Positions 1-10,052 of a stretch of DNA of 64,000 bases are shown one piece after another (position 1 is the first letter of the stretch; each line of letters opens with the position of its first letter). The stretch spans positions 1 through 64,000 of the forward strand of contig JAKFEW010000020.1 of assembly GCA_036675505.1 (NCBI GenBank), given 5' to 3'. The stretch comes from JAKFEW01 sp036675505 (GTDB taxonomy: Bacteria > Cyanobacteriota > Sericytochromatia > S15B-MN24 > JAQBPE01). The notes beneath the pieces were generated by a model that was not told the origin of the DNA, ran no database searches, and saw only the letters and a list, made by a program, of their open reading frames with translations. A program made the position numbers and the translations under genes.

Positions 1-687
1 GCCGAGCTTGCCCAGGCCGCGCGCATAGCGCCCGAAACCCTGGCGCGCGCGCGCGCCGACCACCGCCTGCAAGGCGGGCTCGCGGGCCTCACGGCCGCCG
101 ACCGACGCTGGTTCTCGCTCAAGCGCCTCGTCGCCGGCCTGCCGGGCACGCTCGTGCCGCGCCCGGCCCGCGAGCCGGCCAGCGACCGGCTCGCGGCGCA
201 CGTGCTCGCAGGCGAGGCCGCCACGGCGCGCAAGGCGGGGGCTGCGCGCCTCGCGATCTGGCTCGCGCACCGCGCGCTCGCGCGCGACCCGAGCTGCTAC
301 AAGGCCTGGCACGAGCTCGGGCGTGCGCTCGAGTCCCTCGAGCGCCCGGAGGAGGCCTGCGACGCCTACAGGCTCGCGATCGCGCACGGCCTCGCCGAGC
401 CCGTCGCGAACGACCCCTTCGCGCTGTCGGGGGCGCTGAACAACCTCGCGATCCTGGTCGAGGGCGCGGTGGGCGACGACGTGGCGGAGGCGATGTACCT
501 CAAGGCCTGGGAGGTGCGGCCGACCAACGGCGTCGCCGCCTACAACCTGGCGCTGCTCTACAAGGCGCGCGGGCGCTTCGACGAGGCGCTCGCCTGGCTC
601 GCGCGGGCGCAGGCGCTCAGGCCTGACGACGCGGACGTGGCGCGCGAGATCGGCATCGCGCAGGCCGCGCTGGGCCTGGATACGTAG
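1..687 (+). CDS. TPR-repeat protein, 5' truncated by window edge
   Basis: The frame is open from the first base to a TAG at 685-687, so this is the C-terminal 228 residues of a longer protein. A GTG at 154 could start a shorter product, but the upstream residues read as ordinary coding sequence in the same frame. From about position 200 on, the sequence has helix-turn-helix pairs with the Ala/Leu/Tyr/Pro spacing of tetratricopeptide repeats (for example ..YKAWHELGRALESLERPEEA.., then ..AYNLALLYKARGRFDEA..). At least three repeats are visible. TPRs mediate protein-protein contacts; the partner and the N-terminal domain are not visible here. Confidence 0.8.
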   Translation, partial: AELAQAARIAPETLARARADHRLQGGLAGLTAADRRWFSLKRLVAGLPGTLVPRPAREPASDRLAAHVLAGEAATARKAGAARLAIWLAHRALARDPSCYKAWHELGRALESLERPEEACDAYRLAIAHGLAEPVANDPFALSGALNNLAILVEGAVGDDVAEAMYLKAWEVRPTNGVAAYNLALLYKARGRFDEALAWLARAQALRPDDADVAREIGIAQAALGLDT

Positions 688-722
688 GCCGATGCCCGGC
701 GCAGCCTATTCGGAAGGAACCC

Positions 723-1472
723 ATGAAGCCTGTACTTTTCAGCTTGATCGCAGCCATCCTGCTGCCGCACGCCGCGGCGGCGGCCACCGCCGCGCGGGCC
801 TCCGCCGTCCCGCTCATGGTGGACGGCGCCCCGCTCCAGGCCGTCGTCGGCCACCCGACCGGCCGCGCGCGGGCGCCGGCCGTCGTGATCGCGCCCGGCC
901 AGGGCTATCACATGGACCTGCCGCTCACGCGCGGCCTCTTCGACGGGGCGGTCGCGGCGGGCTTCGTGGCCGCGCGCTTCAACTGGCGCTATTACGCGAG
1001 CCAGGGCGAGCCGTCCGAAGACCTCGCCGCCGAGGTCGCCGACATGCAGGCCGTGCTCGACCAGCTGAAGCGCGACCCGCGCGTGGACCCCCAGCGGATC
1101 TTCGTCGCCGGCAAGTCGCTCGGCACGCTGGTCGCGTACCGCGTGCTGCGCCAGAACCCGGACCTGCGCGGCGCGCTCCTGCTCACGCCGCTCTTCCGCG
1201 AGAAGGCCTCGCACGCGCGTGACTACCCGGGGCTCGCGGGCCTCGATCGCCCGGTGGTCTTCCTGGCCGGCGACCAGGACCAGGGCCTCTGCCAGCTGCC
1301 GCTCATGTACGCGGCGCTCGCCGGCGTGAAGGCGCCGCTCGCGAAGGCCGTGGTGGTCGCGGGCAACCACAGCCTCGAGATCGCGCCACGCGGGGACGCG
1401 GCGAACGGGCCGAACCTGGCTGTGGCAATGGCGATCGCCGTCCACTGGCTGGGCGTGCTGGCCGGCCGCTAG
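723..1472 (+). CDS. Exported alpha/beta hydrolase (KANL3/TEX30-like)
   Basis: A 249-residue protein with a hydrophobic signal peptide over about residues 1-20, so it is probably exported. The nucleophile elbow G-K-S-L-G lies at 130-134 (Ser132), followed by candidate acids Asp184/Asp186 in the LAGDQD stretch and His216 in GNHS, the order expected for the alpha/beta hydrolase fold. The GKSLG elbow and small size fit the KANL3/TEX30-type dienelactone-hydrolase-like group. The substrate cannot be read from sequence. A GGAAGGA ribosome binding site at 712-718 supports the ATG at 723. It follows the TPR gene by 35 bp and ends before a strong terminator, so the two may be co-transcribed. Confidence 0.75.
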   Translation: MKPVLFSLIAAILLPHAAAAATAARASAVPLMVDGAPLQAVVGHPTGRARAPAVVIAPGQGYHMDLPLTRGLFDGAVAAGFVAARFNWRYYASQGEPSEDLAAEVADMQAVLDQLKRDPRVDPQRIFVAGKSLGTLVAYRVLRQNPDLRGALLLTPLFREKASHARDYPGLAGLDRPVVFLAGDQDQGLCQLPLMYAALAGVKAPLAKAVVVAGNHSLEIAPRGDAANGPNLAVAMAIAVHWLGVLAGR

Positions 1473-1528
1473 CGTAGCGCTAGCCTGGCGTAGCGCTTCC
1501 CGGCCGGCGCGCGGGTGCTTCGCACGGA

Positions 1529-1564
1529 GGGGCCCCCAGGCAGTGCCTGGGGGCCCCGATTTTT
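1529..1564 (+). terminator. Intrinsic terminator after the hydrolase gene
   Basis: Perfect 13-bp GC-rich stem (1529-1541 pairing with 1545-1557), loop AGT, followed by GATTTTT on the plus strand. It ends the hydrolase transcript and separates it from the convergent groEL. Confidence 0.9.
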
Positions 1565-1591
1565 CAGGTAGCGCTGCTGTGTCCTTGCGGA

Positions 1592-3235
1592 CTACATCAT
1601 GCCGCCCATGCCGCCCATGTCGCCCATGCCCTGGTTGCCGCCGCCGCCCTGGTTCCGGGCGGGCTTCTCGACGACCAGCGCTTCGGTCGTGAGCAACATG
1701 CTCGCGATCGACGCGGCGTTCTGCAGCGCGGAGCGCGTGACCTTCGCGGGGTCGACGATGCCGGCCTCGATCATGTTCACGAACTCGTTGGTGAGCGCGT
1801 TGAAGCCGATGCCGTCGGGCTTGTTGCGGACCTGCTCGAGGATCACGGCGCCCTCGATGCCGGCGTTCTCGGCGATCTGGCGCAGCGGCGCTTCGAGCGC
1901 GCGACGCACGATCTCGACGCCGGTCCGCTCGTCGCCCTTGCAGCTCGCGAGGACCGGGTCGAGCGCCTTCACGAGGTTGACCAGCGTGGTGCCGCCGCCC
2001 GCCACGATGCCTTCCTCGACGGCCGCCTTGGTGGCCGAGAGGGCGTCTTCGATGCGCAGCTTGCGGTCCTTGAGCTCGGTCTCGGTGGCAGCGCCGACCT
2101 GGATCACGGCCACGCCGCCAGCCAGCTTCGCGAGGCGCTCCTGGAGCTTCTCACGGTCGAACTCGCTGTCGGTGTCCTCGATCTGGGCGCGGATCTGGGC
2201 GACGCGCGCCTCGACCTTGGCCTTGTTGTCGGTGCCGGCCACGATCGTGGTCTTCTCGCGGCCCACGCGCACCTGGCGCGCCTTGCCGAGGAACTGCTCC
2301 GAGATGCTCTCGAGCTTGAGGCCCTTCTCTTCCGAGATGACCTCGCCGCCGGTCAGCACCGCGACGTCCTCGAGCATCGCCTTGCGGCGATCGCCGAAGC
2401 CGGGGGCCTTGACCGCGACGGCGGTCAGGATGCCGCGCAGCTTGTTCACGACCAGGGTCGAAAGCGCTTCGCCCTCGACGTCCTCGGCGATGATCAGCAG
2501 GCCGCGGCCCGAGCGCGCCACCTTCTCGAGGATCGGGATCAGGTCCGCGACCGAGGTGATCTTGCGGTCGGTCAAGAGGATGAAGGGCTCGTCGAGGATG
2601 GCTTCCATCCGCTCGGTGTCCGTCACCATGTAGGCCGAGATGTAGCCCTTGTCGAACTGCATGCCTTCGACGACTTCGAGGGTGGTGCCCATCGACTTCG
2701 ACTCTTCGACGGTGATGACGCCGTCCTTGCCGACCTTCTCCATGGCGTCCGCGATCAGGCCGCCGATGTACTCATCGTTGCCCGCCGAGATAGTCGCGAC
2801 CTGGGCGATCGCGTTGCGGTTCTCGACCGGCTTGGCGAGGCGCTTGATCTCCTCGACGGCGGCCTGGACGGCCTTGTCGATGCCGTGGCGGATGATCATC
2901 GGGTTGGCGCCGGCCGCGACGTTCTTGAGGCCTTCGCGGGTCATCGCCTGGGCCAGCACGGTGGCGGTGGTGGTGCCGTCGCCGGCGACGTCGTTGGTCT
3001 TCGTCGCGACTTCGATCACGAGCTGGGCGCCGGTGTTCTCGACCGGATCCTCGAGCTGGATCTCCTTGGCGATCGTGACGCCGTCGTTGACGATCTGCGG
3101 CGCGCCGAACTTCTTCTCGAGCACGACGTTGCGGCCCTTCGGGCCGAGGGTGACCTTCACGGCGTCGGCGACGGCGTTGACGCCCCGCTCGAGCGCGCGG
3201 CGGGCCTGCTCGTCGAACAGAATCTGCTTGGGCAT
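1592..3235 (-). CDS. groEL: Chaperonin GroEL
   Basis: A 547-residue Hsp60 chaperonin that refolds cytosolic proteins in the double-ring GroEL-GroES cage. The sequence matches the family from end to end: the N-terminal ATP-binding stretch (VTLGPKGRNVVLEK), the GDGTTTATVLAQA motif containing the catalytic Asp, the EGMQFDKGYISAYMVTD apical-domain entry and the Gly/Met-rich C-terminal tail ending GGMGGMM. Length is normal. It lies 66 bp downstream of groES on the same strand with only an RBS-like AGAGG between, so it is the second gene of a groESL operon controlled by the CIRCE upstream of groES. Confidence 0.99.
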   Translation of the reverse strand: MPKQILFDEQARRALERGVNAVADAVKVTLGPKGRNVVLEKKFGAPQIVNDGVTIAKEIQLEDPVENTGAQLVIEVATKTNDVAGDGTTTATVLAQAMTREGLKNVAAGANPMIIRHGIDKAVQAAVEEIKRLAKPVENRNAIAQVATISAGNDEYIGGLIADAMEKVGKDGVITVEESKSMGTTLEVVEGMQFDKGYISAYMVTDTERMEAILDEPFILLTDRKITSVADLIPILEKVARSGRGLLIIAEDVEGEALSTLVVNKLRGILTAVAVKAPGFGDRRKAMLEDVAVLTGGEVISEEKGLKLESISEQFLGKARQVRVGREKTTIVAGTDNKAKVEARVAQIRAQIEDTDSEFDREKLQERLAKLAGGVAVIQVGAATETELKDRKLRIEDALSATKAAVEEGIVAGGGTTLVNLVKALDPVLASCKGDERTGVEIVRRALEAPLRQIAENAGIEGAVILEQVRNKPDGIGFNALTNEFVNMIEAGIVDPAKVTRSALQNAASIASMLLTTEALVVEKPARNQGGGGNQGMGDMGGMGGMM

Positions 3236-3301
3236 AGGGAAAATTACCTCTTCTTCAAATCGAAGCTAGCTGGCGAAACGTGGGACGTGGGGAAGTCGGG
3301 C

Positions 3302-3601
3302 TTACGCGACGACGCCGAGGATGTCCTTCTCGGCGATCAGCAGGTAGGTCTCGCCTTCGAGCTTGACCTCGGTGCCGGAGTACTTCGCGAACAGGATCTT
3401 GTCGCCGACCTTGACGTCGACGGTCGTGCGCGAGCCGTTGTCGAGCACCTTGCCGGGGCCGACCGACAGCACTTCGCCGGTCTGGGGCTTCTCCTGCGCG
3501 GTGTCGGGCAGGACGAGACCGCCGGCGGTCTTCTCTTCCTTCACGACCTTCACGACGACGCGGTCACCGAGCGGGCGGATCTTCGTGGCGGTAACGGTCA
3601 T
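3302..3601 (-). CDS. groES: Co-chaperonin GroES
   Basis: A 99-residue Hsp10 lid for GroEL. The frame can be opened 15 codons further upstream, but the ATG at 3601 is preceded by AGGAGG at 3611-3616 and gives the usual start MTVTATKIRPLGDRVVVK and the normal family length. The mobile-loop region (EEKTAGGLVLPDTAQEK) and the C-terminal ILGVV are recognisable. The upstream extension would run across the CIRCE operator, another reason to reject it. First gene of the groESL operon. Confidence 0.98.
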   Translation of the reverse strand: MTVTATKIRPLGDRVVVKVVKEEKTAGGLVLPDTAQEKPQTGEVLSVGPGKVLDNGSRTTVDVKVGDKILFAKYSGTEVKLEGETYLLIAEKDILGVVA

Positions 3602-3639
3602 TGGGTCTATCCTCCTGAGGGGGTGATGAATCTCAACTG

Positions 3640-3666
3640 TTAGCACTCGCCAGTGGTGAGTGCTAA
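3640..3666. promoter_or_regulatory. CIRCE operator (HrcA binding site)
   Basis: TTAGCACTC at 3640-3648, nine-base spacer, GAGTGCTAA at 3658-3666. This is an exact match to the CIRCE consensus, so groESL is expected to be repressed by HrcA and induced by heat. hrcA itself is not in the window. The operator lies immediately downstream of the predicted -10, over the start of the transcript. Confidence 0.97.
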
Positions 3667-3674
3667 CACCCCGA

Positions 3675-3704
3675 TTTATACTGACCTGAGTGCCTGGTTG
3701 TCAA
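3675..3704 (-). promoter_or_regulatory. groESL sigma-70 type promoter
   Basis: On the minus strand a perfect TTGACA (plus positions 3699-3704) is followed after 18 bases by TATAAA (3675-3680). Transcription would start near 3668, at the edge of the CIRCE. Confidence 0.85.
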
Positions 3705-3716
3705 GCATGGCCGCTG

Positions 3717-3755
3717 AAAAACGATCCACCCCCACCCGAATTCGGGCAGGGGTGG
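3717..3755 (-). terminator. Intrinsic terminator of the repeat-protein gene
   Basis: An imperfect stem (CCACCCC at 3726-3732 with GGGGTGG at 3749-3755, around the palindrome CCCGAATTCGGG at 3735-3746) is followed on the minus strand by TTTTT (3717-3721). It ends the transcript of the 615-residue repeat protein just before the groESL promoter. Confidence 0.8.
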
Positions 3756-3809
3756 GCGGGGCGGCAGTGAGCTTTCGAGCGCCTTTCAGCGGGGCTCTTC
3801 GAGGGCCTT

Positions 3810-5657
3810 TTAGAGCTCTTTCATCAAGGCCAGGTAGGCGTCGGCGGCCTGGCGCAGCAGCAGCGCCTGCTTGTGCGCGTCCGAGCCCTCGCCCACCTGG
3901 GCGCGGGCCTGGGCGAGCTGCTCGGTGATGGCCACGATGTCCTGCACCGGCGCGCGGCGCACGGCGGCGCGCTGCAGCTCCGCGTAGAGGTTGGCGAGCG
4001 TGCCCTGCACCTCGTCGAGGCTGGCGTTCAGCGCGCCGACCACCTGGGTGAGTTGCTGGCCGATGCCGCGGCGATCGTCGGCGGTGCGCAGCGCGACCTC
4101 CTGGCCGGTCAGCGCGGCCAGCGCGGCCGGGTCGATCGGGGCCGTGACGGCCGCGACAGGGGCTGCGATCGTGTTGAAGCGCAGCGTCTGCTCGGGATCC
4201 GCGCTGGGCTTGACGGCGATCGGCTCGATCACCGGCGCGACGGCGGCCGGCTGGCTCACCACCGGCGCCTCGGCCGTACTCGGCTCGAAGGCCTGGCTCG
4301 GTGGCGCGGCGTCGAAGGCGGGCATGCTGGCCGAGGGCGCTGCCTCGATCGTGTCGTCGAACGCGGCGAAGACCGGAGCGCCGGGCAAGGGCGCGAAGGG
4401 GTCCTCCTCGGCGGGTGGCGCCTGCTCGGCCGGCGGGGCGGCCGCCTCGGCCGGGAAGGCGTCGAAGACCGGACCACCGGGCAAAGGCGCGAAAGGGTCG
4501 TCCTCGGCCGCTGGCGCGGCATCGAACGCCGGGAAGCCCGCGTCGGCAGGAGTCGCGTCGAAGGCCGGGAACGCGTCGGCAGCGGGGGCGGCCGCCTCGG
4601 CCGGGAAGGCGTCGAAGACTGGACCGCCGGGCAAGGGCGCGAAGGGATCGTCCTCGGCCGCCGCGTCGAAGGCCGGGAAGGCCTCGGCTGCAGGCGTGGC
4701 GTCGAAAGCCGGGAAGCCCTCGTCGGCAGGAGCCGCGTCGAAGGCCGGGAACGCGTCGGCAGCGGGGGCGGCCGCCTCGGCCGGGAAGGCGTCGAAGACC
4801 GGACCGCCGGGCAAGGGCGCGAAGGGGTCGTCCTCGGCCGGGGCCATGGGTGCGGCAGGTGCCCCGCCGGGGCCCGCGGCTTCGGGACCCGCAGCCGGGA
4901 AGGCGTCGAAGACCGGACCACCGGGCAAGGGCGCGAAGGGGTCGTCTTCGCCCGCCGCGTCGAAGGCCGGGAAGCCCGCGTCGGCGGGACCCGCGTCGAA
5001 GGCCGCGAACTCGGGGCCACCCGGCAAGGGCGCGAACGGATCGTCGGCCGGCGGGGCGGCGGGCACGGCCGACTCGGCGACCGGCATGTCGCCGGTGGGC
5101 GCCCACGAGAAAGCGTCGTCGATCGCCGCGTCGAGGCCCGTGGACGCCTCGGCCGGCGGGAAGGCCGGCACGTTCGGATCGAACGCCGGCGCCGAATCGA
5201 AGGCCGGGCCGCCCGCGTCGAAGGCCGGGAAGCCTTCGTCGGCGGGGGCCGCGTCGAAGGCCGGGAAGCCCCCGTCGGCCGGGCCGGCGTCGAAGGCCGG
5301 GAAACCGCCTGCGCCCGCGTCGAAGGCGCCGAACGCGTCGGCGGGCGGCGCCGAGAAATCGGGCGCGCCGGCGGCCGCGAAGTCGGGGAAAGGCTGGTCG
5401 GTCGCCGGGTCGCCGAAGCCACCGCCTGCGGCTCCAAAGTCTGGAAAGGTCGGGTAGCTCTCGGGCTCGCCCATGGGCGCGAAGGGCGCGGCACCGGGCT
5501 CGGTGGGCGTCTGGTAGAGCGCGAGCAGGTCGTCGAGGCTCGTGTCGTCGGCCCCGCTGCCGGCGAGCGGCGGCGGCTGCTGCGGGTTGAAGCCCCAGAA
5601 ATCGTCGGTGGCGGCCCCGGTGCCCTTGTCCGGGGCTTGATTGAACGGGAACTCCAA
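3810..5657 (-). CDS. Repeat-rich acidic protein with C-terminal coiled coil
   Basis: A 615-residue protein of unknown function. Starts at TTG (5657) behind GGAGG. Residues from about 80 to 430 are low complexity, built from two alternating modules: D-P-F-A-P-L-P-G (six copies, usually continuing GPVFDAFP) and F-P-A-F-D-A (about nine copies). They are very rich in Ala, Pro, Phe and Asp. The N-terminus contains FWGFNPQQ. The last 110 residues or so look helical and coiled-coil forming (..TQVVGALNASLDEVQGTLANLYAELQR..). No signal peptide or membrane segment is visible, so it is probably cytoplasmic. The phenylalanine-spaced acidic repeats resemble an intrinsically disordered, multivalent scaffold, but that role is inference. 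Confidence 0.75.
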   Translation of the reverse strand: MEFPFNQAPDKGTGAATDDFWGFNPQQPPPLAGSGADDTSLDDLLALYQTPTEPGAAPFAPMGEPESYPTFPDFGAAGGGFGDPATDQPFPDFAAAGAPDFSAPPADAFGAFDAGAGGFPAFDAGPADGGFPAFDAAPADEGFPAFDAGGPAFDSAPAFDPNVPAFPPAEASTGLDAAIDDAFSWAPTGDMPVAESAVPAAPPADDPFAPLPGGPEFAAFDAGPADAGFPAFDAAGEDDPFAPLPGGPVFDAFPAAGPEAAGPGGAPAAPMAPAEDDPFAPLPGGPVFDAFPAEAAAPAADAFPAFDAAPADEGFPAFDATPAAEAFPAFDAAAEDDPFAPLPGGPVFDAFPAEAAAPAADAFPAFDATPADAGFPAFDAAPAAEDDPFAPLPGGPVFDAFPAEAAAPPAEQAPPAEEDPFAPLPGAPVFAAFDDTIEAAPSASMPAFDAAPPSQAFEPSTAEAPVVSQPAAVAPVIEPIAVKPSADPEQTLRFNTIAAPVAAVTAPIDPAALAALTGQEVALRTADDRRGIGQQLTQVVGALNASLDEVQGTLANLYAELQRAAVRRAPVQDIVAITEQLAQARAQVGEGSDAHKQALLLRQAADAYLALMKEL

Positions 5658-5786
5658 GCCTGGCCTCCGATGAACGACTTCCCCGAATAGACGGCCTACT
5701 CGTGGTGACGGCGGGCGAACCCTCGCCCGCTCGTCATACTTGGGTGAATTCTAATGGGTCAGCCGCCTGGCGTTATGTGACGGGCG

Positions 5787-5870
5787 TCAATCTCCGCCGA
5801 TTCGCAGAACCGCCCTGAAGGCTTCTTGCGGCACTTCGACGCAGCCGACCTGTTTCATCCTCTTTTTTAC
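5787..5870 (-). pseudogene. Remnant of a second lepA 3' end
   Basis: In the lepA reading direction this stretch encodes KKRMKQVGCVEVPQEAF and continues to an aligned TGA stop. It matches the last 27 codons of the intact lepA (5919-6002) at 23 of 27 residues. Of the 15 nucleotide differences in 84, ten are silent. Homology stops abruptly upstream, and there is no start codon or upstream coding sequence. It lies 132 bp beyond the end of lepA. See findings for what this may mean. Confidence 0.8.
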
Positions 5871-5918
5871 CCAGGAGCGCCGCAAAGCCCCCACCTTCCG
5901 CTGTGGGATATGGGGCCG

Positions 5919-7733
<1,815 letters not shown>

Positions 7734-7790
7734 GAAGGGCTTCCGGTCGCGGCGGGTGGGAAGCCCTCATTATACACGCCGGATCGTGGC

Positions 7791-8408
7791 TCAGCGGTTG
7801 GCCGCCGCCTGGCGCGTGGCCTTGATCGCCTCGAGCAGCAGGCGCTTGCGCGCCACATTCTCGCTGAACGAGTTCCAGCCGATCTGCGCATACTCGCCCG
7901 TGAGCGCGTCGGCGACGGCGTCTTGGCCGGTCTTCGAGGCCGCGTCCATGACCAGCCGCTTGATCGCACCGGCCTGGCCGAAGCCGCTCCAGCTGAGCGC
8001 CTTGTACTCGTTGAGCAACAGCGCGGCTGCCTCTTCGCCGCCCAGCGCGCCCAGGCTCGCGAGCAGCTGCTTTTTGATCTCGACAGGGCGGGCCGAGCCG
8101 TTCCAGGAGAGCGAGCGGTACTCGCGGGCGAGCGGCGCCACGGCGCGCGCGTCGCCCAGCGTGCCGATCGCGATCAGGAGCTCGCGCTTGGTGGCGATCG
8201 CCGCCTCCGAACCGTTCCAGCTCAGGGCCTGGTATTCGGCCCACAGGGCATCGAGCGGGCCGGGCGAGACGCCCTGTGCGCATTCCAGCGCAGGGCCGCG
8301 CAGGGGTGCAGCCACGCGCGGGCGCGTGGGCGCTTGCGGCGGCGGCGCCGCGAAGACGGCGGCGCGCGAGCGCGTGGGGCGGACCGGAACGATCGGACGA
8401 ATGGCCAT
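7791..8408 (-). CDS. Unknown protein with four EY-x-LSWNG repeats
   Basis: I do not recognise the family. ATG at 8408 (MAIRPIV) has GAGG ten bases upstream; a TTG two codons earlier is too close to the RBS. The protein has 205 residues. After a Pro/Ala/Arg-rich N-terminal 70 residues come four tandem repeats of about 37 residues, each beginning E-Y-x-x-(L/I)-(S/G)-W-(N/S) and containing a basic-hydrophobic helix (IKKQLL, TKRELL, IKRLVM, RKRLLL). The helix-pair spacing is reminiscent of HEAT-like repeats. No signal peptide is seen. Phased TAA repeats at 8470-8502 lie 60-95 bp upstream and may be its control site. Confidence 0.7.
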   Translation of the reverse strand: MAIRPIVPVRPTRSRAAVFAAPPPQAPTRPRVAAPLRGPALECAQGVSPGPLDALWAEYQALSWNGSEAAIATKRELLIAIGTLGDARAVAPLAREYRSLSWNGSARPVEIKKQLLASLGALGGEEAAALLLNEYKALSWSGFGQAGAIKRLVMDAASKTGQDAVADALTGEYAQIGWNSFSENVARKRLLLEAIKATRQAAANR

Positions 8409-8469
8409 GAGCAACCTCGTGTCTGCCGGTTATGTCGGCGAGGTGGGCCACGACCGCGGTAAACGGACC

Positions 8470-8502
8470 AATAAATCGAAGCTAAAAATTAGTTAAGGGA
8501 CG
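8470..8502 (-). promoter_or_regulatory. 11-bp-phased TTAA-type direct repeats
   Basis: Three units start at 8470, 8481 and 8492, each with TAA three bases in (AATAAA, GCTAAA, GTTAAG). They lie upstream of the gene ending at 7791 and overlap the stop codon of the histidine kinase. Member of the repeated element family described in the findings. Confidence 0.5.
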
Positions 8503-9884
8503 AGGGCTTCCGGCGGGCTCGCGGGGGCGGGGCAGGCGGCCGCGACCGGCAGCGTGAACCAGAAGGCGCTGCCCGTGCCCACCACGCTCTCGACGCCGAC
8601 CTCGCCGCCCATCGCGGTGACCATCTCGTCGACGATCGAGAGCCCGAGGCCGGTGCCGCCGTACTCGCGCGTGAGGCTCGCATCGACCTGGAAGAAGGGC
8701 TCGAAGACGCGGCCGAGCTGGTCGGCCGGGATGCCGATGCCTGTGTCGATCACGCGCACGCGCACGCAGCAGGCCGGCGCTTCGGGCGTGTCGGCCTCGA
8801 TGCGCACGGTGCCGCCGGCCGGCGTGAACTTGATCGCGTTGCCGATCAGGTTTTGCAGGACCTGCGTGACGCGCACGGCATCGCCCTCGGCGATCGGCAG
8901 CGTGGGCGCGGGCTGGGCCTGCAGGCGCACGCCCTTGCGGTCGGCCACCGCGCGCAGCATCTCGACGGCCTCGCGCACGCGGTCGGCGACGTCGACGGCC
9001 TCGCGCCGCATCGCGAGCGCGCCCTGCTGCAGGCGCATCGAGTCGAGGATCGTGTCGACCAGGCCCGCGAGGTGGCCGGCGCTCTGGCGCATGTTCTCGA
9101 CGTAGTCCTGCTGGACCGGGGCGAGCTGGCCGCCCACGCCGTCTTCGAGCAGCTCGAGGTAGCCCACGATGCTGGTGAGCGGCGTGCGCAGCTCGTGGCT
9201 CACGGTGCTCACGAAGTGGCTCTTGAGCTGGTCGACCTCGCGCAGGCGATCGTTCTGGGCGCGCAGCCGGGCCGAGGCCTCCTCGAGCAAGTAGATGATC
9301 ATGCTCGAGCCCACCAGCATGTGCAACAGGCCCGAGAGCCAGAAGCCGACCCAGTCGACGCCGATCCGCTGGAACAGCGGGTAGGTGAGCGGCACGATCC
9401 CGAGCAGCGCGACCGACGCGCCGAGAAAACGCCGCGTGCCGGGCTGGTAGCCAGGGTCGAGGTGGCGCATGATCGCCCAGCCCACGTACACGAGCGCGGC
9501 CGAGAAGGCGAAGATCGCGGGCGTCAGGGCGATCGGGAAGGGCTGGCCCGTGGCCAGGATCACGCCACTCAGCGCGGTCGAGGCGCCGATGGCCATGACG
9601 CCCATCTTCAGGCCCGCAGGCCGGCCTAGCAGCGCGCGGCCGGACTCGAAGAAGGTCCAGGCCGAGGCCGTCATCAAGGCGACTTCGGCCAGCGCGAGCG
9701 GCCAGGGCCTGACGGTCAGGCCCGCGACCAGCTCGACCGCCATGAGAAAGGCGCCGATCCCGTAGGCGAACACCCAGCGGGTGAAAAACGGCCGCGGGTG
9801 CCGACTCGCAACCCACGACGAGATCATGAGCACGACGAGGACGGCGGATACGTTGAAAAGACTGGCGACTTGCGCGACCGTCAC
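8493..9884 (-). CDS. Membrane sensor histidine kinase (first of two paralogs)
   Basis: A 463-residue kinase starting at GTG 9884 with GGGAG upstream. Residues 1-200 contain about seven hydrophobic segments and no periplasmic domain, forming a membrane-embedded sensor. A short coiled linker leads to the HisKA domain (SHELRTPLTSIVGYLELL, phospho-acceptor His230). The HATPase domain follows with the N box NLIGNAIKFT, G1 DTGIGIP and G2 GGTGLGLSIV. The N-terminal domain resembles that of the kinase at 12599-13972. The two flank the oxoamine-synthase fusion gene, this one divergently with 168 bp between. No response regulator is adjacent. The ligand or stimulus is unknown. Confidence 0.9.
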   Translation of the reverse strand: MTVAQVASLFNVSAVLVVLMISSWVASRHPRPFFTRWVFAYGIGAFLMAVELVAGLTVRPWPLALAEVALMTASAWTFFESGRALLGRPAGLKMGVMAIGASTALSGVILATGQPFPIALTPAIFAFSAALVYVGWAIMRHLDPGYQPGTRRFLGASVALLGIVPLTYPLFQRIGVDWVGFWLSGLLHMLVGSSMIIYLLEEASARLRAQNDRLREVDQLKSHFVSTVSHELRTPLTSIVGYLELLEDGVGGQLAPVQQDYVENMRQSAGHLAGLVDTILDSMRLQQGALAMRREAVDVADRVREAVEMLRAVADRKGVRLQAQPAPTLPIAEGDAVRVTQVLQNLIGNAIKFTPAGGTVRIEADTPEAPACCVRVRVIDTGIGIPADQLGRVFEPFFQVDASLTREYGGTGLGLSIVDEMVTAMGGEVGVESVVGTGSAFWFTLPVAAACPAPASPPEALVP

Positions 9885-10052
9885 GGGCGGGGCTCCCTCT
9901 CGGTGGTCATAGTAGCCGAAGCGGTGCGCCTGTACAAGTTATGTCACCTCGTTGCAATCATTCGTTCATCTTCGCGTAATGTCGGTGGAAAACAGCGTGG
10001 GTACGGAATCAACAGAGGACAGGCAAGGGTGAGGCAGTGAAGGGACGGACGC

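Noticed and set aside
5707..5735. GC-rich hairpin upstream of the repeat protein as a terminator
   Set aside because: No T tract on either side and the lepA tail remnant lies between it and lepA; could equally be chance in GC-rich DNA.
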